36,542 nucleotides of DNA from Bacillota bacterium. Its GTDB lineage: Bacteria > Bacillota > UBA994 > UBA5500. Location: NCBI GenBank assembly GCA_023436245.1, contig JAEZJZ010000085.1:1-36542 (forward strand). Direction: 5' to 3'. This document shows, one piece after another, positions 15,289 through 23,088 of the stretch. Below the pieces are notes generated by a model. It was not told the origin of the DNA. It made no database searches and was given only the letters and a program-made list of their open reading frames with translations. Both the position numbers and the translations under genes were made by a program. Positions within the stretch are counted from its first letter, which is position 1; each line of letters begins with the position of its first letter.

Positions 15289-15423
15289 GTTGCCTGCAAC
15301 TATCCGTTCCGAAAAGCCGTAACAAAAATGTAATCTTTTTTGCGAAACCTGCAACTTTGGCCTGAGGCTATGCGTCTATTAGTTGGATCAGAGTCACTAT
15401 CGAGGCAAGGTGCGTGATGCAAT

Positions 15424-15915
15424 GTGGCCAGACGGTCCCCATGGTTGATAGTCGGATTATGCCTAACTGCTTTGGCGGGAACAGTCTATCTGAACTGCTC
15501 TTACTTCTTCAACCCTCTTACCTTCAAGCAGAACGAGGTAACCCACCTCCCCTGGCGCTGGTACAGGAATCCACTGCAACTGGAGTACGCAGTCTTGGAT
15601 GAGGATGGGTGGAAGATGGTTACGGTCACAGACCATGCGGAAATTGGCTTGGTCTTCCGTGAACTGCAGAGTGGTGCCAAACAGGCGCTGGCACGAACGG
15701 AGTCGATCGGTCGGCAAGTCTGGCTCGGCGTGCGGCGCCAAACAGACGGAGCTATTCTGCTCAGTGTCACCGGGCAGGAGCAGGCGACTACTTGCCAGAT
15801 TGCGGATCAGACATGCGTCATCATCACAGATAAACTCCAACAGTTGCTGGAAGAACGCCTGCAGCAGGCGAGGACCGGCAGCGGTAAGCGACAAGTACCC
15901 CCCCAGGAAAGCTAG
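15424..15915 (+). CDS. Membrane-anchored hypothetical protein, 163 aa
   Basis: No family recognised. After MARRSPW a hydrophobic segment (LIVGLCLTALAGTVYLN) acts as an N-terminal anchor or uncleaved signal. The remaining 135 residues look like a small alpha/beta extracellular domain with an acidic, Trp-rich start (THLPWRWYRNPLQLEYAV) and two Cys (TTCQIADQTC, about residues 128 and 134) that could form a disulfide. The tail is Gln/Arg-rich. The GTG start follows AAGGTGCG weakly. It stands alone between terminators, so there is no operon context. An overlapping minus-strand frame exists but has no ribosome binding site. Confidence 0.65.
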   Translation: MARRSPWLIVGLCLTALAGTVYLNCSYFFNPLTFKQNEVTHLPWRWYRNPLQLEYAVLDEDGWKMVTVTDHAEIGLVFRELQSGAKQALARTESIGRQVWLGVRRQTDGAILLSVTGQEQATTCQIADQTCVIITDKLQQLLEERLQQARTGSGKRQVPPQES

Positions 15916-15923
15916 TCGCACAG

Positions 15924-15970
15924 AAGAAGCGAGCAGACCACCCATGCATTGGGTGACCTACTCGCTTCTT
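15924..15970. terminator. Bidirectional terminator between convergent genes
   Basis: AAGAAGCGAG (15924-15933) pairs with CTCGCTTCTT (15961-15970), with a nested CACCCA-TGCAT-TGGGTG hairpin. The stem's own T-rich 3' side occurs in both directions, and the structure lies between two stop codons. Confidence 0.7.
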
Positions 15971-15972
15971 TG

Positions 15973-17538
15973 TCATCTGCTGACCATCTGCTCGTCTTCC
16001 CAGTGGACCAGGATGTTCTTCTGCCATTCCGGCCTCTCCTCCGGGAAATCCGTGCGGTAATGCACTCCCCTGCTCTCCAATCGGGTGAGGGCTGCCTGCA
16101 GGACAGCGCGAGTCGCCATCCAGAGTCCGGGCAGCTCCAGCGCCAAAAGGCGATCCTGCGGCGAGTGCTGGCGCAGGCAGCGAAGTTGCGGGCGCATTTC
16201 CTCCAGCATAGCCACCCCCCGTGCCATGCCTGACGCCTCGCGCACCGCGCCGGCATACGTTTCAGCTATGTCCTTGATGCTTTTGCGCAATGTGGCTGGG
16301 TCGGTTCCGTCGGTGCATGGTGAACCTACGGCCCCCGTGTCCATCGCTCCCGGTTCACGCCGCTCTGCTGCCGCGGCCCGGCCTGCTCGCAATCCAAAGG
16401 TGACGATGTTGGTCAGGGCATTGCCGCCGATGCGGCTGGCGCCATCGACTCCACCGGTGACTTCACCGCAGGCATAAAGGCCGGGGATGGCCGTTCTGCC
16501 CTCGGAATCAATCACTACCCCTCCCGTGAAATAGTGCTGAATGGGTGCGACTTGGATCGGCCCGTAGGCCTGTGGCTTGACGCCCTCGGGGTAAAACGCC
16601 AACAAGTCCCGCATGGATGGGCGCTGCCACACCTCGTCACTCACTTCCTCCAAATGCAGGTAGACTTGATCACCCTCATGCCACTTGCGACCGACCAACT
16701 GAGCCGAACGATCTCGGGCAAACAGATTTGCCTCTCGCCCGTTTTTCAGGCCCCACGCCTGGATCGCCTGTAGCAGAAACTCCTCCCCGTGTCCATCGGT
16801 CACTCGCGCGTGGTCGATCACCGGCAGTCCGATCATCCATTTGGGGAAATGCTGCTCGGCCCATCCCAGCGGATAGAACTGCACGAACTCCATGTCCAGC
16901 AGCGGAAGCCCTGCGTCCAGTACCAACGCATAACCGTCGCCGGTAACGCGCGCAGGATTATCCGTGCGATGATAGATCTGACCGGCACCCCCTGTGGCGA
17001 CAATCACCGTACCGGCAGCAATCACGCTGGACTTGCCGGTCCGCCAATCAGTCAAAGCGACGCCGGACACCGCATTGTCACTGGTCAGAATACGCGTAAC
17101 CGCCACGTTTTCCAGAATGCGGACGCCCTGCTTGCGGGCGATGTCTGCCAGCTCCCGGGTGAAACCCGCCCCGCCCATGATCGGTTTTGCTGCAGAACCG
17201 CGCACGGTGGCGTGTCCATCACCGATGGCAATGGTCACGCCCCATTCCTGCAGTTCACGCAGCGCCTGTTCGCCTTCTGCAGAGAGGACACTGAGCAGTG
17301 GCTGCTGATTGACATGACGTCCAATGGACCAGGTGTTGGCCCGATGTTCTTCCGGCGAGACCTTACCGGCAGCCAACGTGAAGCCACCGCCAGCGTAGGC
17401 AGTGCAACCCCCGAGTCCGACACTGGTCTTGCTGCAGAGGATGACTTCGGCGCCAGCGCGGCGAGCGGCGATCGCTGCTGTCAGTCCAGCTCCTCCCGCA
17501 CCGACCACCAAAACATCAGTCTTCACGAGCTCACTCAC
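15973..17538 (-). CDS. FAD-dependent oxidoreductase, fumarate reductase/L-aspartate oxidase family
   Basis: A 521-residue flavoprotein. The N-terminal FAD-binding motif is VLVVGAGGAGLTAAIAARRAGA (about 9-30), followed by GLGGCTAYAGGG where the family has S-x-x-A-x-GG. Later elements are VIVATGGAGQIY (about 180), QHYFTGGVVID with a conserved His near 330 and GVDGASRIGGNALTNIVTFG near 375, the C-terminal FAD contact. The last 100 residues resemble the helical domain of succinate dehydrogenase flavoprotein or NadB. The substrate is uncertain. The GTG start overlaps the upstream gene's TGA by 4 bp (GTGA), so translation is coupled to the PLP enzyme. No SDH iron-sulfur or membrane subunit is nearby and no nadA/nadC, so neither a respiratory complex nor NAD synthesis is shown. 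Confidence 0.85.
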   Translation of the reverse strand: MSELVKTDVLVVGAGGAGLTAAIAARRAGAEVILCSKTSVGLGGCTAYAGGGFTLAAGKVSPEEHRANTWSIGRHVNQQPLLSVLSAEGEQALRELQEWGVTIAIGDGHATVRGSAAKPIMGGAGFTRELADIARKQGVRILENVAVTRILTSDNAVSGVALTDWRTGKSSVIAAGTVIVATGGAGQIYHRTDNPARVTGDGYALVLDAGLPLLDMEFVQFYPLGWAEQHFPKWMIGLPVIDHARVTDGHGEEFLLQAIQAWGLKNGREANLFARDRSAQLVGRKWHEGDQVYLHLEEVSDEVWQRPSMRDLLAFYPEGVKPQAYGPIQVAPIQHYFTGGVVIDSEGRTAIPGLYACGEVTGGVDGASRIGGNALTNIVTFGLRAGRAAAAERREPGAMDTGAVGSPCTDGTDPATLRKSIKDIAETYAGAVREASGMARGVAMLEEMRPQLRCLRQHSPQDRLLALELPGLWMATRAVLQAALTRLESRGVHYRTDFPEERPEWQKNILVHWEDEQMVSR

Positions 17539-18728
17539 CTACTTTGTACCAGGCCGAGGGCCTGGGAAAAATCCGACTGCAAGTCGGCCATCTCTTCAAT
17601 GCCAACGGAGAGACGAATCAACCCATCGGAGATGCCCAGCGCTGCCCTCTGGGCAGCCGTCAAGCCGCGGTGCGAGGCCTTAGCTGGATGGGAAATGGTG
17701 GTGGTGATGCCGGCGAGGCTGGGAACAAGGTCGACCAAACTGAGGCCGGTGATCACTGCTTCGGCCCCTGCCGTACCCCCGGCCACCTCGAAGCTGAGCA
17801 TTCCACCAAACCCTTTGCGGAACTGCCTTAAGGCCAACTGATGATCGGGGTCGGAAGACAGTCCGGGGTAATAGACCCGTTGCACCAGCGGATGAGCCGC
17901 CAGCATCTCTGCCAGTGCGAGAGCATTGCTGCAGTGGCGCTCCATGCGCAGGGCCAGAGTTTTCAGTCCACGCAGCACGAGCCAGCAGTCGAAGGGCGAC
18001 GGCGTGGGGCCAAGGTTCACGGCTGCCCGCTTCACTGGCCGCATCAGTTCAGCGCTGCCGATTACCACCCCACCCACCACATCCGAGTGCCCGTTCAGGT
18101 ACTTAGTGAGACTATGAATCGACAGATCGGCGCCCAAAGCCAACGGCTGGCAAACGTACGGACTGGCAAAGGTGTTGTCGATCAGCACCAAGGCGCCATG
18201 CTCATGCGCCAGACGGCTGAGCGCAGTGATATCAGCCACCTTCATCAACGGATTGGAGATGGTCTCTAAATAGAGCACCTTCGCGCCGGCTCGCAGCGCC
18301 TGCTCCGTCGCCTGCAAGTCGTAGAAGTCAACGAACTCGATCTCGATGCCGAAACGTCGGAACTCCTGCACAAACTGCACCTCGGTGCCACCATAGCAGT
18401 CGCGGGTGACCAGTATGCGTTCACCTGCGCTGACATTGGCAAGGCAGGCAACCATGATCGCCCCCATGCCAGAGGAGGTGACTACGGCTGCCTCGCCACC
18501 CTCAAGCTCAGCCAGAGCCTCCTCGAGTACGCTATGGTTGGGGTTGTGGATGCGGGAGTATGTGTAACCGCCGGGCTGCCCCGTGAACGCTTCATCCATC
18601 TTCTCCAAACTATCAAAAGTGAAAACTGACGTCTGGTAAATTGGCGGCACAGTCGGCGTCGTGGTGGGCGCCAGCACGTGTTTGCCTGCACGGGCTGCTC
18701 TGGTTTCCCAGGATAGTGGCTGTTTCAA
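17535..18728 (-). CDS. Trans-sulfuration family PLP enzyme (cystathionine gamma-synthase/lyase type)
   Basis: A 397-residue Cys/Met-metabolism PLP enzyme. Family marks: PPIYQTSVFTFDS (about 27-40), YTYSRIHNPNHSVLEEALAE (about 55-75), SSGMGAI near 85, the PLP-Asp in LVLIDNTFASPY near 180 and the Schiff-base Lys in HSLTKYLNGHSDVVGG near 205. The family includes cystathionine gamma-synthase, cystathionine gamma-lyase, methionine gamma-lyase and O-acetylhomoserine sulfhydrylase; sequence by eye does not separate them. The TTG start follows GAGGAGG. It is coupled by a 4-bp overlap to the flavoprotein gene. A nitrilase-type amidase gene lies 98 bp upstream on the same strand, so the three may form one sulfur-amino-acid unit (inference). 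Confidence 0.9.
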   Translation of the reverse strand: MKQPLSWETRAARAGKHVLAPTTTPTVPPIYQTSVFTFDSLEKMDEAFTGQPGGYTYSRIHNPNHSVLEEALAELEGGEAAVVTSSGMGAIMVACLANVSAGERILVTRDCYGGTEVQFVQEFRRFGIEIEFVDFYDLQATEQALRAGAKVLYLETISNPLMKVADITALSRLAHEHGALVLIDNTFASPYVCQPLALGADLSIHSLTKYLNGHSDVVGGVVIGSAELMRPVKRAAVNLGPTPSPFDCWLVLRGLKTLALRMERHCSNALALAEMLAAHPLVQRVYYPGLSSDPDHQLALRQFRKGFGGMLSFEVAGGTAGAEAVITGLSLVDLVPSLAGITTTISHPAKASHRGLTAAQRAALGISDGLIRLSVGIEEMADLQSDFSQALGLVQSR

Positions 18729-18826
18729 GCTAGACCCTCCTCATCAGAACTATGACAATTACCATTCGTCCCGCAAGCGTTTTTTCCTGCTCACGAAGCT
18801 TCATAGCTGCCAGCGAAGACACCCGC

Positions 18827-19594
18827 TCAATACAAATCCTGACGGCGATCCTTTAACGCAGGCAGACGACGACGCGCGGCGACGACCAACGCCAGGTCGA
18901 TTTCGCAGCTGAGGACTCTCTCCTGATCGTCACCCTCCACCATTATCTCTCCCCAAGGGTCAATCACCAGCGAATGCCCGAAGAATGTGTTGCTGGCGTC
19001 TCGTCCGACGCGGTTACATGCAATCACGAAGAACTGGTTCTCGATCGCGCGTGCGCGGAGCAGCGTACGCCAATGTTCCAGGCGCGGATTAGGCCACTCG
19101 GATGCCAGCAGCAGCAGGCTGACCCCTGATTGCATGTAGTGCCTGTACATCTCAGGGAAGCGCAGATCGTAACAGATGGCCAAACCGGCCATCTCCTGGG
19201 CTACGCCAGCAGTCGTCAGACGACTGCCAGGAGTAAGGTATTGATCCTCCTGCATCAAACCAAATAAGTGCACCTTTTCATAGGTAGCCGTGACCTCTCC
19301 CTTGGGTGAGGCCAGAATGAACTGGTTGTAAACCTGACCGTCCCTTCGTCCGAGAATCGACCCGCCCACATATGACCCGTGAGCTGTGGCCAAGGACTGC
19401 ATCAACTGCACCGACGGCCCAGTCAAGTCTTCCGCCAGGCGATCGGCTTGGTCCAACTGATAGCCGGTTGACCAGAGCTCCGGCAACAGGATGACATCGC
19501 GGTTGCCCAGCTCGGCTGTCAGTTCGCTGACCCTTTGCCGGTTTAGCTCGGGCCGTCCCAAGGCAATATCCATTTGAACCAGTGAAACCAACAT
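18827..19594 (-). CDS. Nitrilase-superfamily carbon-nitrogen hydrolase
   Basis: A 255-residue C-N hydrolase with the Glu-Lys-Cys triad in view: LLPELWSTG (Glu near 41), YEKVHLFG (Lys near 108) and AICYDLRFPEMYR (Cys near 142). Length and the ending DPWGEIMVEGDDQE, CEIDLALVVAARR fit omega-amidase/YafV/Nit2-like members, which hydrolyse omega-amides of 2-oxo acids such as those formed in methionine salvage. The ATG (MLVSLVQMDIALG) lies after AAAGGGGGA. Its position upstream of a trans-sulfuration enzyme would suit a role around sulfur amino acids, but this is inference. A diverged copy of the two-hairpin repeat stands 31 bp upstream of the start codon. Confidence 0.9.
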   Translation of the reverse strand: MLVSLVQMDIALGRPELNRQRVSELTAELGNRDVILLPELWSTGYQLDQADRLAEDLTGPSVQLMQSLATAHGSYVGGSILGRRDGQVYNQFILASPKGEVTATYEKVHLFGLMQEDQYLTPGSRLTTAGVAQEMAGLAICYDLRFPEMYRHYMQSGVSLLLLASEWPNPRLEHWRTLLRARAIENQFFVIACNRVGRDASNTFFGHSLVIDPWGEIMVEGDDQERVLSCEIDLALVVAARRRLPALKDRRQDLY

Positions 19595-19624
19595 GACTGA
19601 TTCCCCCTTTCCAGCGGTCACCTG

Positions 19625-19680
19625 TAGCAACTAGCAGAGTTGCTATCTGAATAAAGCGACTCTTGCGTGCCAAGAATCGG
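19625..19680. repeat. Diverged single copy of the 66-bp two-hairpin repeat
   Basis: TAGCAACT-AGCAG-AGTTGCTA, a 14-nt linker TATCTGAATAAAGC, then GACTCTTG-CGTGC-CAAGAATC. By hand alignment about 47 of 56 bases agree with the units at 31573-31829, and hairpin sizes and linker length are the same. It lies just upstream of the nitrilase gene, in the same orientation to the gene as the array before alaX. Confidence 0.7.
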
Positions 19681-19793
19681 CTCGCATCACTATATATATT
19701 GGCCATTACGGCAGCATTACCTCGTTATCTTCGCAAGTTGCAGGACTGCTCGATTTGTGCCCTTGTAGAGGCTCGGCCTGCCAAGCTGATAGC

Positions 19794-19891
19794 TGGGCTG
19801 TTGCGAACCACCGCCTGCGGCCGGGTCGCATGCATGCGACCCCTACGACCGTGCGCAGAATCCGTAAGGGCGCACCATGCATGGCGCCCGC
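19794..19891. repeat. Palindromic repeat, partial relative of the MITE-like element
   Basis: It begins GGGCTGTTGCGAACC, a degraded form of the MITE end, followed by the perfect palindrome GGGTCGCATGCATGCGACCC (19823-19842), CCTACG, and GGGCGCACCATGCATGGCGC-CC (19868-19889). It shares both palindromes with 5871-6079 but lacks the long internal hairpin and a clear right end. Confidence 0.65.
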
Positions 19892-20098
19892 AGCCACCGA
19901 ACTCTCGCGTCAGCGTACGCACTCTATGAAGGTGACTTCGGCACGGTGTCGCTTGCTGCTATTCCCAATCCTGCAACGGTGCCCAAGTGATGCGCGGCTC
20001 GCATCCATCTGCACTGACCACGCCGACCTCTGTAGTGTTACGGGAATGACTCTTTCGGTGGTCTCGTACCGTCCCCGTGGTCGCCAAGATTTTGGTTC
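19892..20098. other. Intergenic stretch without a supported gene
   Basis: The 586-bp gap between the nitrilase and iron-sulfur protein genes holds two repeats (19625-19680, 19794-19891). The rest is this stretch, which has no ribosome binding site with a following ORF that I trust. Its last part leads into an AT-rich promoter region. Confidence 0.5.
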
Positions 20099-20128
20099 TT
20101 GCGCTGACTGTGCCGTCGGCGGTAAAAT
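20099..20128 (+). promoter_or_regulatory. Possible promoter of the iron-sulfur membrane protein gene
   Basis: TTGCGC, 18 nt, TAAAAT, followed by an AT-rich stretch (TATATTGTATTATATAAAT) and the ribosome binding site GGAGG. An alternative -10 lies within the AT-rich stretch. Confidence 0.35.
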
Positions 20129-20180
20129 GGGCAACAGGGCCTATATTGTATTATATAAATCTATAAATATGGAGGTTGTA

Positions 20181-20636
20181 ATGAAAAAAGTCAGTAGTCA
20201 TCAGCATTGGACGTGGAGTGTGATGTTGCTGTTCATCATGCTGGCAATTCTGGACATTCGCTTCGGCTTACTCGGGTTTGCCTGCATTGGAGCACCGCTC
20301 TATCATGCCGCTCGCGGGCATGGCAAAGTACACTGCTCCAAGTACTGTCCGCGCGGCTCGCTGCTGGGCAGATTCCTCCAGCGCATCAGCTTCGGCAACA
20401 ACCTGCCGGATACCTGGCGGTCACAGGTAGTGAAGCACGCGCTGGTCGTACTCATGCTTGCCATGTTCGGGCTCTCGCTCTCCCACGCGCTGCAGTCACC
20501 CAATCCACTGACCGCGGTTGCCTTCGCCACCTTCCGCTTGATGATGGCATCGCTGGTTGTGGGCATAATCATGGGCGTTGTCTTCAAGCCGCGCAGTTGG
20601 TGTCAAGTCTGCCGATGGGACACGGCACGGCCCTGA
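20181..20636 (+). CDS. Iron-sulfur (4Fe-4S) membrane protein, 3' end frameshifted
   Basis: As read, 151 residues: MKKVSSHQHWTWSV, then about four hydrophobic segments and the motif CSKYCPRGSLLGRFLQ near residues 52-68, which resembles the first Cys cluster of NapH/MauN-type ferredoxin membrane proteins. At the end the expected second cluster, C-x2-CPMG, is cut: the frame reads WCQVC-RWDTARP-stop. One base further on, the other frame continues PMGHGTALISKAQQRGYTGKLDAA-stop (ending 20686), restoring CQVCPMG. One C is missing in the TGCCGATGG run near 20612-20614. Ribosome binding site GGAGG lies 5 nt before ATG 20181. So this is a real gene with a recent frameshift, or a sequencing error. Function: probably membrane electron transfer, unproven. 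Confidence 0.8.
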   Translation: MKKVSSHQHWTWSVMLLFIMLAILDIRFGLLGFACIGAPLYHAARGHGKVHCSKYCPRGSLLGRFLQRISFGNNLPDTWRSQVVKHALVVLMLAMFGLSLSHALQSPNPLTAVAFATFRLMMASLVVGIIMGVVFKPRSWCQVCRWDTARP

Positions 20637-20686
20637 TTTCCAAGGCTCAGCAGAGAGGCTACACAGGCAAACTGGACGCAGCCTAG
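20615..20686 (+). pseudogene. Displaced C-terminal end of the iron-sulfur protein
   Basis: This is the frame-shifted continuation, MGHGTALISKAQQRGYTGK then LDAA and a TAG stop. It completes the CxxCPMG cluster when one C is restored at about 20613. It has no start signal of its own. Confidence 0.65.
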
Positions 20687-20703
20687 AAAACGCCCAAGAG
20701 ACG

Positions 20704-20743
20704 AAGAGACGAGCTCCGCAATGCTTTTGCGGAGCCCGTCTTC
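20704..20743. terminator. Hairpin downstream of the iron-sulfur protein gene
   Basis: GCTCCGCAA (20713-20721) pairs with TTGCGGAGC (20727-20735), with GACG/CGTC and GAAGA/TCTTC extensions. No long T-tract follows. It lies 18 bp after the restored stop codon and just before a palindromic repeat. Confidence 0.55.
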
Positions 20744-20748
20744 AGCGC

Positions 20749-20801
20749 GGGTCGCATACATGCGACCCCTACGAGTGACCGGAGTATGCATGGCGCCCCC
20801 G
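20749..20801. repeat. Palindromic repeat, short copy
   Basis: GGGTCGCATACATGCGACCC (20749-20768), CCTACGA, and ATGCATGGCGCCCCC (the right half of the second palindrome). It is a reduced copy of the palindromes found in 5871-6079 and 19794-19891, and lies downstream of the aldo/keto reductase gene. Confidence 0.65.
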
Positions 20802-20834
20802 TACCGGAAGCCCTTGCGCCAACCCCTGCTAGTT

Positions 20835-21857
20835 CTATCTGCCAGTGTTTGTGCTCAGATTGCCGTGCGCACGCTTCAACATCTCGCGGATAGGTAACTG
20901 GTAGGGGCAGCGGCTTTCGCACAGGCCGCATTCGGCACAGCTGGCTGCGTTGCTGTCCATGGCGGCATACCTGCCCTGCGCCCACTCTGCGAGATTGTAA
21001 CGGGTGACGTATCCCTCCAGAATGAAGACCTGAGGAATACGAATCCCTTCCGGGCAAGGCAGACAGTATTCGCAGCGACGGCAGAAACCCTTGCCCAGAT
21101 CGGCCACCTCTGCCGCGAGCAGGGCGGCTTCTTCCTCTGACAGCGGCCGGTAATCGTTTGCCAGTGCGGCATTCTGTTGCATCTGCTCCACGCTGTCCAC
21201 GCCAGGGATGAGCACATCCACCAGCGGTTCGGCCAGCAATTGGCGCAGCGCCAAATCCGGACGTTTGAACGAACCGCCGGCGAGAGGCTTCATGGCGATG
21301 GTGCCCATGCCGCGTTCCTTGGCCGATTGCAGCACCGGAACGAACTGCCGTTCCACGGCATTGATCGGCACTTGGATGCAGGCAAACAGCCCGGTATCCA
21401 CTGCCTGCTGCAATACCTGGTAGTTGTGACTGCTGACGCCGATTTGGCGGACAAGACCTGATTGCACTGCCTGCTGCAGAGCAGCTACTGCTCCATCAGG
21501 CGCAATCGCCTGCTGCAGGTCCTGCTCTGTGCTCAAATTGTGTAGTTGATAGAGATCGATGTAATCGGTCTGGAAGTTGCGCAGACTTGTCTCCAGATCC
21601 TTGCGCATGGTGGCCCCGTCGCGAGCCATGCTCTTGGTGGCAATGATGAACTTCTCCCGCACGCCAGATAGCGCATGTCCAAACTTCTCTTCACTGTCAG
21701 TGTAACCACGAGCGCTGTCGATGAAATTGACTCCAGCCTCGAGCGCAGCGGCGATCACACTCTTCGCCACATCCGTGTCGGTGCGCTGAATCGGAATACC
21801 ACCGATCCCCATCACGCCGACTCGCCAGCCAGTCTGGCCAAACTGCTTATACTGCAT
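20835..21857 (-). CDS. Aldo/keto reductase with C-terminal 4Fe-4S ferredoxin domain
   Basis: A 340-residue fusion. Residues 1-250 form an AKR barrel with the tetrad in place: Asp and Tyr in FIDSARGYTDSE, Lys in IIATKSMARDG and His in LYQLHNLS. The C-terminal 80 residues hold Cys clusters: GFCRRCEYCLPCPEGI, then CAECGLCESRCPYQLP, a bacterial ferredoxin pattern for one or more 4Fe-4S centres. Such fused AKRs are common in anaerobic Bacillota, and their electron partner and substrate are mostly unknown. The ATG start follows AGGCGGTGAAAG. It is the last gene of a same-strand run with pfkA 18 bp upstream, so it is probably co-transcribed with it. Anaerobic reductive metabolism is suggested, not shown. 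Confidence 0.93.
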   Translation of the reverse strand: MQYKQFGQTGWRVGVMGIGGIPIQRTDTDVAKSVIAAALEAGVNFIDSARGYTDSEEKFGHALSGVREKFIIATKSMARDGATMRKDLETSLRNFQTDYIDLYQLHNLSTEQDLQQAIAPDGAVAALQQAVQSGLVRQIGVSSHNYQVLQQAVDTGLFACIQVPINAVERQFVPVLQSAKERGMGTIAMKPLAGGSFKRPDLALRQLLAEPLVDVLIPGVDSVEQMQQNAALANDYRPLSEEEAALLAAEVADLGKGFCRRCEYCLPCPEGIRIPQVFILEGYVTRYNLAEWAQGRYAAMDSNAASCAECGLCESRCPYQLPIREMLKRAHGNLSTNTGR

Positions 21858-21875
21858 TGTCTTTCACCGCCTAAC

Positions 21876-22838
21876 CTAAATCGATAATACGTTCGCCAAC
21901 TCCAACGCTTGCTGATCCAAAGTCTGCGGCCGAGTCAAGGCCTCAGCTATCGGCAGATAGGTCAAACTTCCGCGCTGCCAAGCGACTACCACGCTACTCT
22001 CCCCAGCGGCCAGCAGATCCACCGCCAGAGCACCCATTTGGCTGGCCAAGATTCGATCCTGTGCGGTCGGCGATCCGCCACGCTGAATATGCCCCAGCAC
22101 CGTCACTCTGGTCTCAAAGCCGGTGCAGGCCCGGACGAACTCCCCGATTTCCATGCCGCTGCCCGCGCCTTCACAGACGACAATGATGCTATGTAGCTTG
22201 CCTCGCTGATGACCACGCTGCAGGCGCTCACAGATATCCTGCTTGGAGAGGGTTGCCTCCGGCACCAGAATCGATTCGGCGCCGGCAGCCAGACCGGCAG
22301 CCAACGCGATATGCCCAGACAACCGTCCCATCACTTCAATCACGTATGTACGATCATGAGAGGTGGCCGTGTCCCGGATGCGGTCGATCGCCGACACGGC
22401 TGTATTCACTGCCGTGTCAAATCCGATGGTCAGTTCCGTCCCGGCGATATCGTTGTCAATTGTGCCTGGAACGCCTACGGTCGGCACGCCCTGCTTGGCC
22501 AATGCCTCTGCGCCGCGCAATGAGCCGTCTCCGCCGATGACCACAAGCCCGTCGATCCCAGCCTCTTTCAGGTGGGCAATGGCCTGCCTCTGCCCGGCAG
22601 CAGTCTTGAACTCTTCGCTGCGGGCAGTGCGCAGCATCGTGCCGCCGCGGTGAATGATATCCGCTACAGAACCTCGTTCGAGCGGAACAAAATCACCCGC
22701 GATCAGGCCAGCAAAACCACGTCTGATTCCAACTACATTCAGCCCGTGAAAAAGCCCCTTGCGCACGACCGCCCGGATGGCAGCGTTCATTCCGGGGGCA
22801 TCACCGCCGCTAGTTAAGACACCGATGCGCTGATGCAC
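21876..22838 (-). CDS. pfkA: ATP-dependent 6-phosphofructokinase
   Basis: A 320-residue protein, the standard length of bacterial PfkA, catalysing fructose 6-phosphate to fructose 1,6-bisphosphate in glycolysis. Motifs: IGVLTSGGDAPGMNAAIRAV at the N terminus (ATP loop with GGD), GGDGSLRGAEAL near 100 (Mg-ATP), PGTIDNDIAGTELTIGFDTA with catalytic Asp near 125, MGRLSGHIAL and GHIQRGGSPTAQDR. Gly at the GGDGS position (not GGDDS-type) suggests the ATP- rather than PPi-dependent form. GTG at 22838 is used; AGAGGAG lies 7 nt upstream. The open frame upstream is not protein-like. It sits 3' of dnaE, as in many Bacillota (dnaE-pfkA-pyk order), although here an AKR replaces pyk. Confidence 0.96.
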   Translation of the reverse strand: MHQRIGVLTSGGDAPGMNAAIRAVVRKGLFHGLNVVGIRRGFAGLIAGDFVPLERGSVADIIHRGGTMLRTARSEEFKTAAGQRQAIAHLKEAGIDGLVVIGGDGSLRGAEALAKQGVPTVGVPGTIDNDIAGTELTIGFDTAVNTAVSAIDRIRDTATSHDRTYVIEVMGRLSGHIALAAGLAAGAESILVPEATLSKQDICERLQRGHQRGKLHSIIVVCEGAGSGMEIGEFVRACTGFETRVTVLGHIQRGGSPTAQDRILASQMGALAVDLLAAGESSVVVAWQRGSLTYLPIAEALTRPQTLDQQALELANVLSI

Positions 22839-22860
22839 ACTAACACTCCTCTTTCCTCGG

Positions 22861-23088
22861 CTACTGGCGTGGCTTTGGGCGAGCGGCCTGGCTGCAGAGC
22901 AGGTGACTGAGCACCTCATGCGCCTCTGCCGCTTCCGATTGTGGCACCAGGATCTCCACTGGCCCGTTGCCGTCTTCACTGGCGCCCTGCAGCACCCGCT
23001 TCGTGGCCATCAGGCCTTCTTCTGCCAGACATGCGACGATGTGATCAGCAACCTTCAGGTTGGGTGCGATATAGATGACCTTAAACAT
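22861..23088 (-). CDS. Small DUF2007-like protein
   Basis: A 75-residue protein: MFKVIYIAPNLKVADHIVAC, then LAEEGLMATKRVLQ and PVEILVPQSEAAEAHEVLSH. The strand-helix-strand-helix pattern with 'VEILVPxSEAxEAxEVL' fits small signal-transducing-type DUF2007 relatives that sit between dnaE and pfkA in Peptococcaceae-like genomes and are sometimes called glutamate decarboxylase without basis. ATG at 23088 is chosen; GGAGGAG lies about 10 nt upstream, slightly long. The stop codon is 22 bp before pfkA, so they are likely co-transcribed. Function unknown. Confidence 0.8.
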   Translation of the reverse strand: MFKVIYIAPNLKVADHIVACLAEEGLMATKRVLQGASEDGNGPVEILVPQSEAAEAHEVLSHLLCSQAARPKPRQ

